Shown: positions 1 through 15,400, counted from the first letter of the stretch. The stretch: 64,000 nucleotides of DNA from Cyrtodaria siliqua (GCA_037043455.1 JAWPHD010011252.1:21624-85623), one strand, 5' to 3'. Numbers and translations: made by a program. Notes: generated from the sequence alone by a model not told the origin.

Positions 1-380
1 ATCGACACGTGTAAATGAACAGAGACCCGAGTACAGCCTTTGTCCTAGCATACCGTTGTTGTATTGAGTATTAGCTTGTACTTTCCATTTATGAAGAATA
101 GTTTTAACAATTTTTCTTTAGAATCTACTTATACAAAAATACAAAGACAATGTTTCCGATTTTAGAACTAAATAAAAACAACATACACTTAATGAAATAC
201 TTGCTTGTCTGTTGAATATGTTTCTGTCAAACAAAAGCTTCATTGGATCCTATCATCTGATACAAAATTGAATAACGTGATTCCATTTATATATAAACAT
301 TACCCCCTCCCCCAACCCCTCCCACACCTACCACAGGTCCAACATAGGCTCTTAAAATTGCTTTAAACAGTTTGCATTAC
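1..380. other. Intron fragment, nothing recognised
   Basis: Part of the intron that follows exon 21. It contains a C-rich stretch near 300-345 resembling the CCCTCC run at 9050-9100 next to exon 17, so it is a duplicated A-type flank. No other feature is seen. Confidence 0.5.
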
Positions 381-494
381 CTGTGCTGCAAGTTGTTCCG
401 GTCCATCCCCCAGTACAGGCGCACGTGTATTTGTTCTGACCGTTAGTGCACACGCCTCCGTTTTGGCAGGGATTGCTGGCACACTCGTTTACAT
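381..494 (-). CDS. Exon 21: EGF domain, type A (last exon in window)
   Basis: 114 bp, phase 1-1: [20 protein letters not shown] then [16 protein letters not shown]. It has Gln instead of Lys after Cys2 and Gln in the CTNGQ loop, so it is slightly diverged from the other type A domains. It ends in phase 1 at a normal donor, so at least one more exon must lie left of position 1. Confidence 0.92.
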
Positions 495-3400
495 CTAAAA
501 TGTACATGCACTCGTTTAATACATGACAGGCTACAACCTTTTCGTCTAGAATTTGTTTAAATCAGTTACCATAATGAATACACTTTCATTTTCAGCAATG
601 AAGGATGGCCTATATCTGATGGTCAATACCATAGATATAGTAATATTGCTATGTACAGCTAATGAGCATATGTGAAAACTGTGCAAATATCAAAGCAATC
701 CTTTGGATAGTATTCCAGTTATGGTGTTTTGAAGGAACGCGGACAAACTTCATCTTTGAGTTGGAATATCCTGTTAACAGCAATAGGGCCAAAAATGTCC
801 CTTAATTTAATCGTTCACCGGATGTCATTGCAAAGATGGAACACATGTCAAACGAGCTTATACTTTCATTGCATAATAAGACCATGCAGTCAAATACCCG
901 TTTCCGCCTGAAAGCGGTCAGAACAGTTTATATACTGAAAGGAAAAAGAAACGCAGGGTGCGTATTTCCGCTATATATTGCATATACTGTACACTTAATT
1001 CCATATATATTCCAAGGAAATCCCAAGATGTTTTGTAAAAAAAAAAGTGCAGTTAGTTAGAGAAAGGACACAACTGTGATGTTGTAGACGTTTTAATCAC
1101 AGTACACGTTGTAACAAGAAATTCATAAATGCTGAAGTTCCTCTTTGAAAAATTGAGCCAGTTCAGTACTGTATTTAATGTTAAGTGATTGCAACATTTA
1201 AAGCCTAAGTTTGCTCACCTGCTTGAGCCAAATGTGCATTCTGACGATAATGAAACTTTAAAGGGGTAAACATTGGTGTGTTCAGTGCTGTTTAAACCTT
1301 CTTTCTAAAAGGACAGGCCTAATTTTGCCCTGTACCATTCGATTAGCTGTAGCATATTAAACATACAATATATAGCGGAAGTACGCACCCTGCGTTTCTT
1401 TTTCCTTTCAGTATATATGATTATAGGGTGGGGACCGCAACCATTTCTGAATTTGGCTTCATGGTTGTATCCTTCTGTTCGTGCCTATTAAGTGATTTTA
1501 TGGTTACCAGGTGGGTAACTCAAAGGTTTTCAAGTTATGACCCAGGGGCTGTGTACCCAGGGGTGGGGATGGGCCCCAGGGCCGATGGTAGTTGTATTCA
1601 TCTATTTATGCCCAGTAAGTGTATACATGTATATGGTTATAGGGTGGGAATCTCAAATGTGTCCAAGTTATGATCCAAGGGCTATCTCCCCAGGGGTGGG
1701 GACGGATCCCCAAGACCGATGCTGGTTGGATGGCTAAATCCGTATGTTCATGTCCAGTAAGTGTATATATGGTTATACGGTGGGATTCCCAACGGATTCC
1801 AAGTTAGGACTCAGTGGCTTTGTCCCATGGGTGGGGAAGGACCCCTGGACCTATGCCGCTAGGATAGTTCATGCTCAGTTTAAGTGTGGTTCCAGAGAAT
1901 TATTATCTGCGGTGTCTTCAAATTTCACCCGATGGTCTCGATTTGAACAAACTTGATAGAGGACTATACACTTATGGCACATGCGAAATATTAGACTTTT
2001 AGGTCATTTAATTTCAGAGAAGAAAATTATTTGATGGCTCTTATATAAATATATGACCCCCAAGGGCGGGGCCAGATCTTACCCCCAGGGTTACCATGGT
2101 AAAGGACCATAATCCTATGCAACATGCAATATGTGAGAGCTCTATACCTTGTGGTCTCAGAGAAGATGATTTTCCTCCTATATAAGTCTCTGTAAAATAT
2201 GTGACCACACGGGCGGGCCCAAATGTGACTTCAGGGTCAGCAACTGACAAACGTTGTAGTGAACCATAAGCATATAATAAATGTATTGCAAATTGTTAAA
2301 CCTCTGGCTTTCAGGCAAATATATTTTTTAAGTCTTACCCTATATAAGTCTATGTGAAATTATGACCCCCTAGACGGGACCAGATTTGATCCCAGGGTCT
2401 CTGTTTGAATAAACTTGGAAGAGGACCATAACCTTATGGTAAATGCAAAATATTAAACCTCTGGCTCTTGTAGTTTCAGAGAAAATAATGTGTTAAGTTT
2501 TTCCCAATATAAGTTTATGTAAAAATGTGATCCCGGGGCGGGCCGAATATGACCCCAGGGTCACCATTTGAAAAAACTTTGTAGAGGACCATAAGCTCAT
2601 AATTGATGTAATATATTAGAGCTCTGTGCCTGGTGGAGTCATTGAAGATGTCTTTAATTATTGTTTTGACCATATATGGTAATGGTGGCCATGTTGGATG
2701 TCTCTGTAACATAATGCGTACAACTTTGAAAGGCACTAACCTCATTATCATCTAGTAACAGTATGTAAAATTTAATCAAAATTGGCCACGTGGTTTCGGA
2801 GGGATGTCTTTTTTATTTTTTTACTATATAATTCATTTATGCAAAACATTGAAAATTTCTACATACAAATTTTGGACCCCGGGGCGCAGCCATGTTTTAC
2901 CCTGGGATTTTGGCCATATATGGTAATGACGGCCATCTTGGATGCTAAGTTGTAATAATTTTGAAAGGCATTATCCTGAGTATCATCTATGTGAAAATTG
3001 GTCAAAATTGGCAAAGCAGTTTCTGAGGAGAATATATTTTTTATTTTTCCCTATATACAAGTCTATGCAAACCCTCTATTTACAAACTTTCGACACCCAG
3101 AGCGCAGAGATTTCTGACCCCGGGGAAATCATTTATACAACTTTTATAGTCTAGACGATCATTAACACATGGAAACTGTCGAAATATGTTCAGTGGTTAT
3201 TGAGAAGATTGTTTAAGGTTTTGATCATATATGGTAATAGTGGCCATCGTGGGTGTCGTATTGGCATAACTTTTATCAGTCTGAAAGGCATTGACTGCTG
3301 TATCATTCAAGTAAAAAAAAATACCAAACGGTGTCTGAGAAGATTTTTTAATTTGTTTCCGTATATGTGTATACAAAACATGTAACATCTTTTTGGAGGA

Positions 3401-6400
3401 CGGGGGCGCACCCAGTTTTGACCCTGGTGACTTAATTCGTACAACGTGTATCATCTAATGGTTGCGGATCACTAATAAAGAATAGCTGTCGAAATCTGTT
3501 CAGAGGTTATTGAGAGTTTTTGAGGTTTTGACCATATATGGTAATGGCGGCCATTTTGGATTTCATATTGACCTAATTTGAGCAACTCTAACAGGCATTG
3601 ATTTCGGTATCATCCATTTGAAACGTGGTCAAACTTGGTCTAGCGGTTTCTGAGGAGACAATGTTTTAAATGTTTCCCTATATAAGTCAAAGATACCTAT
3701 ATACAGAAACTTTGGAGCCTCGGGGCGTAGCCATTTGTGAACAAGGGGACTTCATTTGTAAAAGTTTTATAGTCTAGATGTTGGTGATCATTAATCAAGA
3801 AAAACTGTAACCGACGGATGAGGACGAGCAGTGATCCAATAGCTCACCTTTGCGCCGTCGGCTCAGGTGAGCTAAAAAAGCCAAAATTGAAACATACATA
3901 TAAAATTCTCTTCGAGAATTCATAATTGTGTTTTTAAATCTTTAGAAATAATGACTATATAAACTTCCCGAACACGGAACTAAGAACCTCGCCTTACCTG
4001 TGGTACAAGTTGTTCCGCTCCATCCTCCGGCACATGTGCACGTGTATTTGTTTTGACCGTTAGTGCACGTGGCTCCGTTTTTGCATGGACTGCTGGAACA
4101 CTCGTTTACATCTAAAACGTACACGAAATCATATCATTTTATTGTATGTGTGGAACAAAACACGTTTGAAAAACATAGTCTTGTCATGGTCTCACACAGT
4201 ATAATTCTGATGTTGGTTTTTGAACGCACAGGTATTGAAAACAAAATAAATAAATGAACATTTAAAACTCGTAATTGAAAACTCAAGATTGTGTTTTAGG
4301 GCAGTTGGCATTTTTACTTCAATGTTTAGGGCTGTGAAATAAATAATATCCGAAAATGACCTAAATGCGTATTCAGGCAGACACGTGTAGACGCGTGCAG
4401 ACACAAACACAGTAAGTTCCAATTAGTTTAAACAATGTATATTATACAATTATGGACTTTTCAGCTGTTATACATGATGTGATATGCACCAAAAAAATCA
4501 TTATTGACCGAGGCGATAGCCGAGGTCAATAATGATTTTTTGGTGCATATCAACATCATGTATAACAGCTGAAAAGTCCATAACTGTTTTATTATATAAC
4601 CCTCAATTTACAATTATATAAAACAGGTCAATATCAAAAAAACAATTATATAAAACAGGTCAATATCAAAAAAACAGGTCAATATCGCTAGATATTTTTT
4701 CTAAAAAATTACTTTTTAGCCAATGAAAACGCGTCTATTTATAGGTTATATAATAACTGTATTTAAAGACACATTTCCCAAAGCTACTTGGTCATTGCAA
4801 AAGCATGGGAAGCTTGAAATTTACAGCCAGCACGCTTCATGGCTGATCAACTCAGGTATATAAATTGAGGCCCGCTCCTAGTTTTTTATTTGTATGTAGC
4901 ATTGCTATATTGAGGGTAAGAGTAGCTTAACAACACTTTGTAATGTACTTTAATGAAGAAATATTTGTTCATAAGTTAGCTTTTGAATACAAAACTTATC
5001 TGGTATTTCTTAATTGTTTTAAGACCAAAAATCAGAGCACAACGCAATACATATATAACATTCTTTATTGTGTTATTATGTGTACTGGTCACCAATGCTT
5101 TATTGGGTGGGCCTCATAATCTGATGAAAAATTGAATATCACACATTGCTCATGAAATTGTACAGCTAACAGTGATTTACAGTTACCTATAGAAATTCCC
5201 TCCCGCACAAATACAATAGGCTCGAAATATGTCTTTAATTAAGGCCAGTGGATGTGTACCGAAAGCAAAGAGGAGGGGGTTCTTATTATTGCATTACCCG
5301 TGCTGCACGTTGTTCCGGTCCATCCCCCAGTACAGGCGCACGTGTATTTGTTCCTGCCGTTAGTGCACACGCCTCCGTTTTTGCAGGGATTGCTGGCACA
5401 CTCGTTCACATCTAAAACCATACTCGTTTATTACATGACAGGTAAAACTAAAACTTTTTTTAAAATAATACACTCCTAAAATTAAACACGTTCAAGCTGT
5501 CAGATTATTTTATTTAATGTGGGGATCGTTCCATAGCTTCAAATAAATACTGCTGTTGTTTATTCGAATGAGTACCAGAAGTATAAATAAAAAACAACGT
5601 GTATTGTAATTTGTCTTGAAGAATTCAAGACTGTGTTTTAAATCAGTTGACATTTAAAGTTTAAAGACTATACTTCCATATTTAGCAGTCAATGGTGGCT
5701 TTTAACTGGCGGTAAATATCATTAAAGCAATGGGATTGCTATATCTAGCTAATTGATTCTATTTAACAACTGTACACATATCCTGTTAACAAACACAACA
5801 ACATAAACACGTACATTTAAAGTTCGTTTTCGAGAATTCATAATTGTGTTTTCAAATCTTTAGATACAAAGACTATATATACTTCCATTTCCAGAACATG
5901 CAATTAAGAACTTTGCTTTACCTGTGGTACAAGTTGTTCCGCTCCATCCTCCGGCACATGTGCACGTGTATTTGTTTTGACCGTTAGTACACGAGGCTCC
6001 GTTTTTGCATGGACTGCTGGAACACTCGTTTACATCTAAAATATATATGAAACCAGACAATTTTATTGTGTGTTGATCAAATCACGTTTGAAAATACATA
6101 GTCGTTTCATGCTTTCACTTAGTATTATTCTGATGTTGGTTTTCGAAAGCGCAGGTATTGAAAAGTAAAGAAAAGAAATAAAAAAAATTAACATTTAAAA
6201 CTCGTATTTGAAAACTCAAGATCGTGTTTTAGGGCAGTTGAGGTTTTTATTTCCAAGATTAGGCCTGTGGAATAAATAATATCCTAAAATGGTCTAAATG
6301 AGCTTTCCAGGCAGACACGTGCAGACACAAACATAGTAAGTCTACTATCCTATTAGCTTAAAAATACTATAGTTGTTTATAAGGCCAGTGTACCTAAAGC

Positions 6401-9400
6401 AAATAGGAGGGATTTTACGCATGGGTTACTACCAAATTCAAACTTGTGAAATATGACCACAAAACCATATATAAGGAGAGAAACATATACCACTATATCA
6501 TTTAAATCCGTCTTTCGTTGTGGCAACATGCATATTAAAAAAAAATACATGTATGTAATAATCATTGAAATACAGTTCCCTTAACACGGGCTTCGAACTC
6601 TAGACCTCCGAATTGACAATCCGTATACATAACCATTAGGTCACGGAGCCACCTTAAATACTGCGTTTTTTTTAACACGATATTTGTTTAATAATGGAAT
6701 TCGGGTTAGGCTATTGTTTTTGTTTTTTATTATATTTACACCAGCATATTTGTGTTTTTCTTATATTGCCTATTGATGCTGCCTTGTTGGTTAGAGATTA
6801 GATCATGGCGGGGATTTCTTTATTTACACTGTCCTGTTTTAATGGGATGACAGTAGGGTAAGTGGGAGGTTTGGTGCACCCTAGAACCGGTTTAAACCCC
6901 CAGTGGCCTACTTTGCCACTGACCGTTCCAAGGCGGTAGCCCTATTGTCAACCCTTTTGCGTTTGTGATGTCGTTTGCATTTAGTATTACTTTTGCTTTC
7001 TTGTTTGTCTGTTTGCGTGTTTGTTTCTGTGTTTTGTGGTTGATTGTCCTCCTTGAATGCTACTTTCCCTGTCCGATCTTTTTATATTTCTTACATTTCA
7101 ATGTTATTTCAACAAAATATACACAGTATATTGTAAACTATTACTATTATAATGTTGAAATGTGTAATCTCTATTTTCTGGAGCATTTTCCCGAAGATCG
7201 TTGGTTTACGTATGTACTTAGAAACGCATTGAATCACAAACATATAAAAATGAACCAAATGTATCGCCTAGAATGCTAACAGTATATCGATAAGACATTA
7301 CGATCACCAGATTGGATTAGCCCAGGGTTGAAGCGCAGTGATTGTCAATCCGAAGGTCATGGGTTAGAAATTCGCATAGGCTGTACTATTTTTCATTGCA
7401 TAGGTGTGAATTATTGATGTTGCTTTGTCGATCGCAGATACATAAATGAAAACTTCTGTTAGAAAACTGCGTTATATACAGGTATCCAGCCATGTTTCAC
7501 TAGCTTGATTTTGGTAGTATACCAAGCGTTTACTTTTAGCTTATAACACACACTAATTACGTTCGCAAACATTACACACTAAACATTATTGAATATTTAC
7601 TAATTAAAAGCAAGACTGTTACGGAATTCAATCGCTGTATCAAAAAAAAGAAGTACTGCTTCGTGAGATTGAACTCGCAGCCCAAACTAAAATTACACTC
7701 GCGGTTAGTCAGCGCGCAATAATCGACGTCGCTCAGAAATTAGCTAAACGGGCCATACTTATTACGCAATACATACTATGTAGAAAACCTAATGCGCTAA
7801 TGGAAGTCACGTGATCAGCAGAAAAGGTCCACATTATTTAAAAAATAATAATTAAAACATTTTTTTTTTCAAACTCACATTCGTTATTTCTACAAACTTC
7901 TTTGGGTCTATGCTCATGTTTTCATGTATACATTTCACTGAATAGAAGTCAGACAGTTATTTGGTTATGCTCAATATCTGCTTACTTACGGTCAGTGACC
8001 CTTTAACCGCTCCTATTTGCTTGAGGTACACGCCCACTAGATTTATATACATATATAGTAGCTTTAAGGGTACTATTAACCAACGTTATCCGCTCATTGA
8101 CAAATATATAATCAACAACTGTAAAATTCGCTAAAGTTCTATACGAAAAACTGCGAGAATAAATAAACCCTGATAATAATAAATGATAAAACATGGAAAG
8201 CTTGCTTATTTACTGTTAACATCTTACTTGACCGATAAGCTCAGGTATAATCATTGAATCTCGATTATAGTTGGTTCTTAGTACACACTGTAAAAACGCA
8301 ACACGGGAATTTCCGCTATATATTATATACTGCACACTTAATTGCACATAATATTCCAAAGAAATCCCAAGATGTTTTGTGAAAAAAAGTTGCAGTTAAT
8401 CAGAGAAAGGACACAACAGTGATGTTGTAGACGTTTTAATCACACTACACCTTGTAACAAGAACTTCATAAATGTTGAAGTGGCTCTTTGAAAAACTGAG
8501 CTAGTTCAGTACTGTATTTAACGTAAATAGTTTGCAAAATGTTGCATCCTAAGTTTGCTCACATGCTTGAGCCAAATGCGTACTCTGTCAATAGTGAAAC
8601 TAGGAATACTATTTGCTGTATTATTTATTGTTTTAGTATTTTTTCCAAAAGGAAAGGTCTCACGTAGCATGTACCATTCGATTAAAAGCAGCATATTGTA
8701 CATACCATATATAACGGAAATTTCCGTGTTTCGTTTTCGTATCTCTTGAGTGTATATCATTCAATTTGTTATAATGAATTTTAACTTGTGTATAGCTGTA
8801 TCATAATTTGTACTTGAATTTAGTGAAGAAAAAGCAAACAAATAAATAATTTAGCTGTACAAAAAACACTTATTTTCTATAATCTTTTATTGTTTTTATA
8901 ACAAAATAAAACTATTAATGAAAAACCTGCGTTGATGTTTTAATATGTTTACTTTATACAAAACCTTTATTGGGTAGAACTTATCATATGAGACACAATT
9001 GAATAATATCATTTCCTAATGATTTAACGTTATCTAGACAAATTCTAATTCTCCTCCGCCCCAACTCCTTCCCCCACCCACCTATCACCACCCTTTTCCC
9101 AAATACAATAGGTCCTTAAGATGGCAGTGGCGGGAAGTCTTTACACAATTTGCATTACCTGTGCTGCAAGTCGTTCCGGTCCATCCCCCAGTACAGGCGC
9201 ACGTGTATTTGTTCCGGCCGTTAGTGCACACGCCTCCGTTTTTGCAGGGATTGCTGGCACACTCATTTACATCTAAAACGTACATGAAACCATATTCGTT
9301 TATTAAATGGCAGGTAAGACTAAAACTTTATTTTTAAAAAATACACTCCTTAAAGACAAAAACGTTCAAGCTGTCAGATTATTTCATTAAATCTGGGGAT

Positions 9401-12400
9401 AGCTTCAAATAGTTAGTGCAGTTATTTTGTCGTAAGCAGGTAAGTGCATTGAAAGTAAACAAATAAAAAATAAACGTATATTGCAATGTGTCTTGAAAAA
9501 TTCAAGAATGTGTTTTAAATCAATTGACATTTAAAGTTTAAAGACTATACTTTCACATTAGGCAGTCAATGGTGGCTTTTAACTGGCGACCAATATCATG
9601 GAAACAAAGGGATTGCTATATAGAGCTAATTGATAATATTTAACAACTACACACATCCTGTTAACAAACACAACAACATATACACGTACATTTAACGTTC
9701 GTCTTTTAATTGTGATTTTAATTGGGTTGACGTACCTCCAGTCTAATGACTCGGAATTAAGCACGTTGCTTTACCTGTGGTACAAGTTGTTCCGCTCCAT
9801 CCTCCGGCACATGTGCACGTGTATTTGTTTTGACCGTTAATGCACGTGGCTCCGTTTTTGCATGGACTGCTGGAACACTCGTTTATATCTAAAACGTACA
9901 TGCAACCATAATCGTTTATTACATGGCAGGTAAAACTAAAGCTTTTGTTGTTTTAAATAATACACTCCTTATAATCAAATAAGTTCAAGCTGTCAGATTA
10001 TTTTATTAAATGTGGGGATCGTGCCATAGCTTTAAATAGTTAGTGCTGTTATTTTGTCGTAAGTGCATAAACGTAAACAAAAAATAAAATAAACGTATAT
10101 TATAATTTGTCTTGAACATGCTGAAGAATTCAAGAATATGTTTCAATCAGTTGACATTTAAAAGGTTTAAAGACTATACTTCCACATTTTGTAGTCAATG
10201 GTGGCTTTTAGCTGGCCGTCAATATCATGGAAACAATGGGATTGCTATATACAGCTAATTGATACTATTTAACAACTGTACACAAATCCCGTTAACAAAC
10301 ACAACAACATAAACACGTACATTTAAAATTCGTCTTCGAGAATTCATAATTGTGATTTTAAGTTGGTTGACATAAAGACTGTTTATACCTCCAGTCTAAT
10401 GACTCGGAATTTAACACGTTGCTTTACCTGTGGTACAAGTTGTTCCGCTCCATCCTCCGGCACAGGTGCACGTGTATTTGTTTTGACCGTTGGTGCACGA
10501 GGCTCCGTTTTTGCATGGGCTGCTGGAACACTCGTTTATATCTAAAACGTACATGAAACCATACCATGTTATTGTATGTGTGGACAAATCACGTTTGAAA
10601 AACATAATCTTGTCATGGTCTCACACAGTATAATTCTGATCTTGGTTTTCTAATGCACAGGTATTGAAAATAAAATAAAGAAAAGAACATTTAAAACTCG
10701 TATTTGAAAACTCAAGATCGTGTTTAAGGGCAGTTGACATTTTTATTTCCATGATTAGGGCTGTGGAATAAATAATATCCTAAATTGGTCTAAATGAGCT
10801 TTCCAGGCAGACACGTGCAGACACAAACATAGTAAGTCTACTTTCCTATTAGCTTAAGGGTGAGTGGTAGTTTTTCTTTACCCTCGCTGTATTGCTGACG
10901 CATTTTAGCGAGCTTTTCTGTAGAAGATTTTCGGAGTGCGGTTGAGTCCGGGAAGGGTTGGAGTCTCTCGTTCAAAGTAGATTACAGTTGATAGCAGCAG
11001 TAGATTAGAGATGGTGGCACATCGGTGTAGAAACCCCCACAAAGTCTGTTGAAGATTGTTGTTCCAAGTAGATTAAGTCCAATTGAAGATTTTGACCAAT
11101 CGGATTGCCTGCAGAATTGTGACTAGGTCAATCCGATTGTCGGCTCGAAAAGATGTTTGCAGCTCCCCGACCAATCAGGACACAGGAGAATTGAAGCCTC
11201 TCAAGTAGGTCAATCCTGTTGATTGTGGATCCCGTGATCGTTGTCCCGTGATGTTTACGTTCTAGAACATAACCCAAAATGGTGAACGACCCCCGGAAAG
11301 TTCCCCAACTTTTGCGGAGGTGATGTTACGGCGTCCATCATTCTGTGTATGCTCCATAGTTCGTAGGTTGATTATATCCGTGGTGGTACCGTCTCAGCAG
11401 ATTACAAAAAACGGCCACGAGAAGGGCCACGGTATCACCCTAGTGTGGGGTGTATACCATATCAGAACGTGTTGATACGCTTTCAACGTTCGGCTCGATG
11501 GGAAAGAAATTAATAAAACAATCCACTGGGCCCGACGTTGATGGTGGTCGATGATGGTCGTCACGTTCCGGATCCCCCTGCAGGACGCGTCGACATCTCT
11601 TGAAGAAACTTAGTGCTGATGACAACTAAAACACTCCGTCGTAGATGGACACGTCCTGCTGGTTCGATGGTATGAACGGGAATGATCTATTAGCTTAAAC
11701 ATACTATAGTTGTTTATAAGGCTAGTGGGTGTGTACCTAAAGTAAATAGGAGGGGTTTTACGCATGGGTTACTACCAAATTCAAACTTGTGAAATATGAC
11801 CGTAAATCCGTATATAAGGAGAGAAACATATACCGGGATATCGTTTAAATCCGACTAGCGTTGTAGCAACATTCAAATTTCAAAAAAATATATATCTATG
11901 TTATAATCATTGACATATAGTTTGATCAACACGGGCTTCGACCTCTAGACCTCCGGATTGACAATCCGTATTTATAACCATTTTGTCCACAGGGCAAACT
12001 GAAATTATTTGAATTAAATATTCGTTTAATAATGACATTTGGGTTATATCTCAATTTTATTTCAGCAAAACATACGCAGTATATTTTCAGCAGTTACTAA
12101 TCTAATGTTGAAATGTGTAATCTTTATTTTTCGAAGATCGTTGGTTTACATGTACTTAGAAATGTATTGAATCACACACATACACAATGAACCAAATGTA
12201 TCGTCTAGAATGCTAACAGTATATCGATAAGAAATTACGATCAACTGATTGGATTAGCCCAGTGTTGAAGCGTAGTGACTGTCAATCTGAAGGTCATGGG
12301 TTCGAAACTCGCTCAGGCTGTACTATTTTCCATTGCATAGGTGTGAATTATTAATGCTGCTTTGTCGATCGAAGATACATAAATGAAAAATTCCGATAGA

Positions 12401-15400
12401 AAACTGCGTTATATACTTGTATCCAGCCATGTTTCACTAGCTTGATTTTGGTAGTATACGACGTGTTTAAAGGGACAAAATGCGTAACATTTAGCTTATA
12501 AAACACACTAATTACGTTCACAAACATTACTCACTAAAATGTTTCCAATATTTAAATATTCGAAATAGGTCCTTAAGACGGCAGTGGCGAGAAGTCTGAG
12601 ACAGCAATATTTCGTATGTGTCGTTTTCGGCCTTTTCCAAAGGTCCATTATCATACTCTTTTTATAGCACAGTGGCGTTGCTTGTGCAGTGTGGCGGCAG
12701 TAAAACGTCTCCCCGCGCTTGCAATAAGTACTGTTATTCATTCGATCTTTGGAGATCGCTGAGCCCGATACTTATATTTAATTATCGGTGGTACTTTTTC
12801 ATTTCTTTTTGTTTTCTTACTTAATTTTCGATTCAGTGGTTCCACTACTCCGGCCGATTATAGGCTGTGGGTTTTGTTTAACCACTTACAGGATATGTTG
12901 TCTGCTTTTTAATTTAGTCTTTTGACTGTTACTTGTGATATGCAGGCTTCATAACCGCTGCTCCCAACTAAATTCCATTATGTTTATTTCGCTCTTCGGG
13001 GCATTTAATTTTATTAGATACTGGGACCTTACGCCGTACGACATGGGGAAGAAAGATACTCCATGTCCACCGCCATATGCATGCCATCTTCGGGATGGTT
13101 AACATTTTGTACTATTGATTTTATTAATATTGAGTTCTGCTCAACCCGGGGCTAGAGGGCGTGAGCGGTAGCTAGCATAAATCACTACCGCTCATGAACA
13201 GTCTCATTCAAACCGAGACTGCAATATTTCGTATGTGTCGTTTTCGGCCGTTTCCAAAGGTCCATTATCATACTATTTTTTAAACAAGTTGCATTACCTG
13301 TGCTGCAAGTTGTACCGGTCCATCCCCCAGTACAGGCGCACGTGTATTTGTTCCGGCCGTTAGTGCACACGCCTCCGTTTTTGCAGGGACTACTGGCACA
13401 CTCATTTACATCTAAAACGTACATGGAACCATATTCGTTTATTAAATGGCAGGTAAGACTAAAACTTTATTTTTAATACTAATACACCCGCACTATATAG
13501 CTAGTTTAAAATATCTCGTTATATTGAACGATAAATCACTGTAATTTTTGCAACGTTAGGAGAATAAGCATTGCGCATTGCGCATTACGCATTGTAACGT
13601 ATGCAACGTTAGGAGAGTAGAAATAGAACATCGTTTACGGTGAATTATCTATAATATATCACGGTTTGTCGTTCAATTGTAAACAATAATTTCACTCGCC
13701 CTTCGGGCTCGTCAAATTATTGTTTACAATTGAACTCCAAACCGTGATATATTAAACGATAATTCACAGTAAACGATGTTCTCTTTCTTAAATAATACAC
13801 TCCTTAAAAACAAATACGTTCAGATTATATTATTAAATCTAAGGATAGCTTCAAATAGTTAGTGCTGTTATTCTGTCGTAAGTGCATTAAAAGTAAACAA
13901 AAAAAATACTAAACGTAAAGTATAATTTGTCTTGAAGAGTTCAAGAATATGTTTTAGATTAGTTGACATGTAAAGATTAAAGACTATACTTCCACATTTA
14001 GCAGTCAGTGGTGGCTTTTAAATGGCGATCATTATCATGGAAACAAAGGGATTGCTATATACAGCTAAGCGATACTATTTAACTACACAAATTCTGTTAA
14101 CAAACACAACAATATAATCACGTACATTTAAAGTTCGTCTTATAATTGTGATTTTAATTGGGCTGACATAAAATGAATAAATGTCTTTACAAATTTACGG
14201 TGTTATCGATTGAACATAGGCTAGATTTGTTTGATAAGCTGATAACACCCATTTTCAGCTACGGATCTGAAGTTTGGGGGTTTCTACAGGCGAATGCCAT
14301 TGAAAGGGTACATATGCAATTTTGTAAAAGGTTATTGGGAGTAAAGAAGTCAACACAAAACGATTTTATATATGGAGAATTGGGTAGAAAGTCTATGTTA
14401 TGTCATCGTCATTTTAATATTATAAAATACTGGGTTAAGATATTACAAAGTAATGAAAATAAATATGTAAAACAAATATATGTTTTGATGTTAAATGATA
14501 TAAATGCTCAACCCAACATAAAAAATTGGGCATCTTTAATTAATTAGAGATATATTAGGCATTATGGGTTTCAATGATGCGTGGTTAGCCCAAACGGTGA
14601 GTAATCCTAAATTGTTTCTGTATGTTGTTAAACAGAGATTACATGACAACTTTATCCAAACTTGGAATAGTAGACTAGCTGATTCAAGCAGAGCACGCTG
14701 TTATAACTGTATATGTGTTTTTAAGTTTCAACCTTATCTTAATATTTGTAATATATCAAAATTTAGAATTGCCATGACAAAATTAAGAGTATCCTCGCAC
14801 AGACTAGAAATAGAAGCAGGACGTTGGAATAAACCTAATAGAATTCCGGTAAATGAGAGAAAATGTACATTTTGTAATATCCTAGAAGACGAGTTTCATT
14901 TTATGTTAGAATATCCTATATACTCGGAGTTTAGAAAACAATATATCAAAAAATATTATTGGGATAGGCCAAATATGCAGAAACTTATTTTGTTAATTAG
15001 CTCAGAATGTCAAAAAGAAATTAGAAACGTGGCTATTTTTGTTTACAAATCTTTTAACAAACGAAATGAATGTTTGTTTGCAAATAATTGATTTAATTCA
15101 CAAACTTGTCTGTTAATTCACAAACTTGTCTGTTGGTAGTAACTACGTGTTTAAATTAAGCAAATCTGACTGTATATTGTGTACAACTGTAATGGCTAAA
15201 AGCCTTCTCGACGCAAATGAAAGGAATTATTATTAACAAAATATATATATAATGTTATCATAACAAATAATGATATAGTGCATTTGTAAAAGTAATTAGT
15301 TGTGAATATTGTATATTTTGACTGTCAGTCATATGTGTTGTGAAAAAAATGTATATCCTCATGGGCTATTTGCCTTATGGAATTTTGATAATAAACTTGT

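Larger units (their letters stand above)
6036..7560. repeat. Segmental duplicate of 10542-12540
   Basis: From exon 18 leftwards in transcription terms, blocks 6036-6390, 6390-6665 and 7100-7560 match 10542-10860, 11700-12010 and 12060-12540. Differences are insertions in one copy or the other (6670-6965 here; 10858-11686 there). The junction at 6350-6361 is the empty site for the 829-bp insertion. Confidence 0.75.

Noticed and set aside
1428..1956. Overlapping plus-strand open frames rich in PGVG-type residues
   Set aside because: They come from the degenerate CCCAGGGGTGGGGA repeat and show no coding signal.
14173..15091. Host gene on the plus strand between exons 13 and 14
   Set aside because: The motifs are those of a LINE ORF2 C-terminus and the sequence is bounded by a target duplication.
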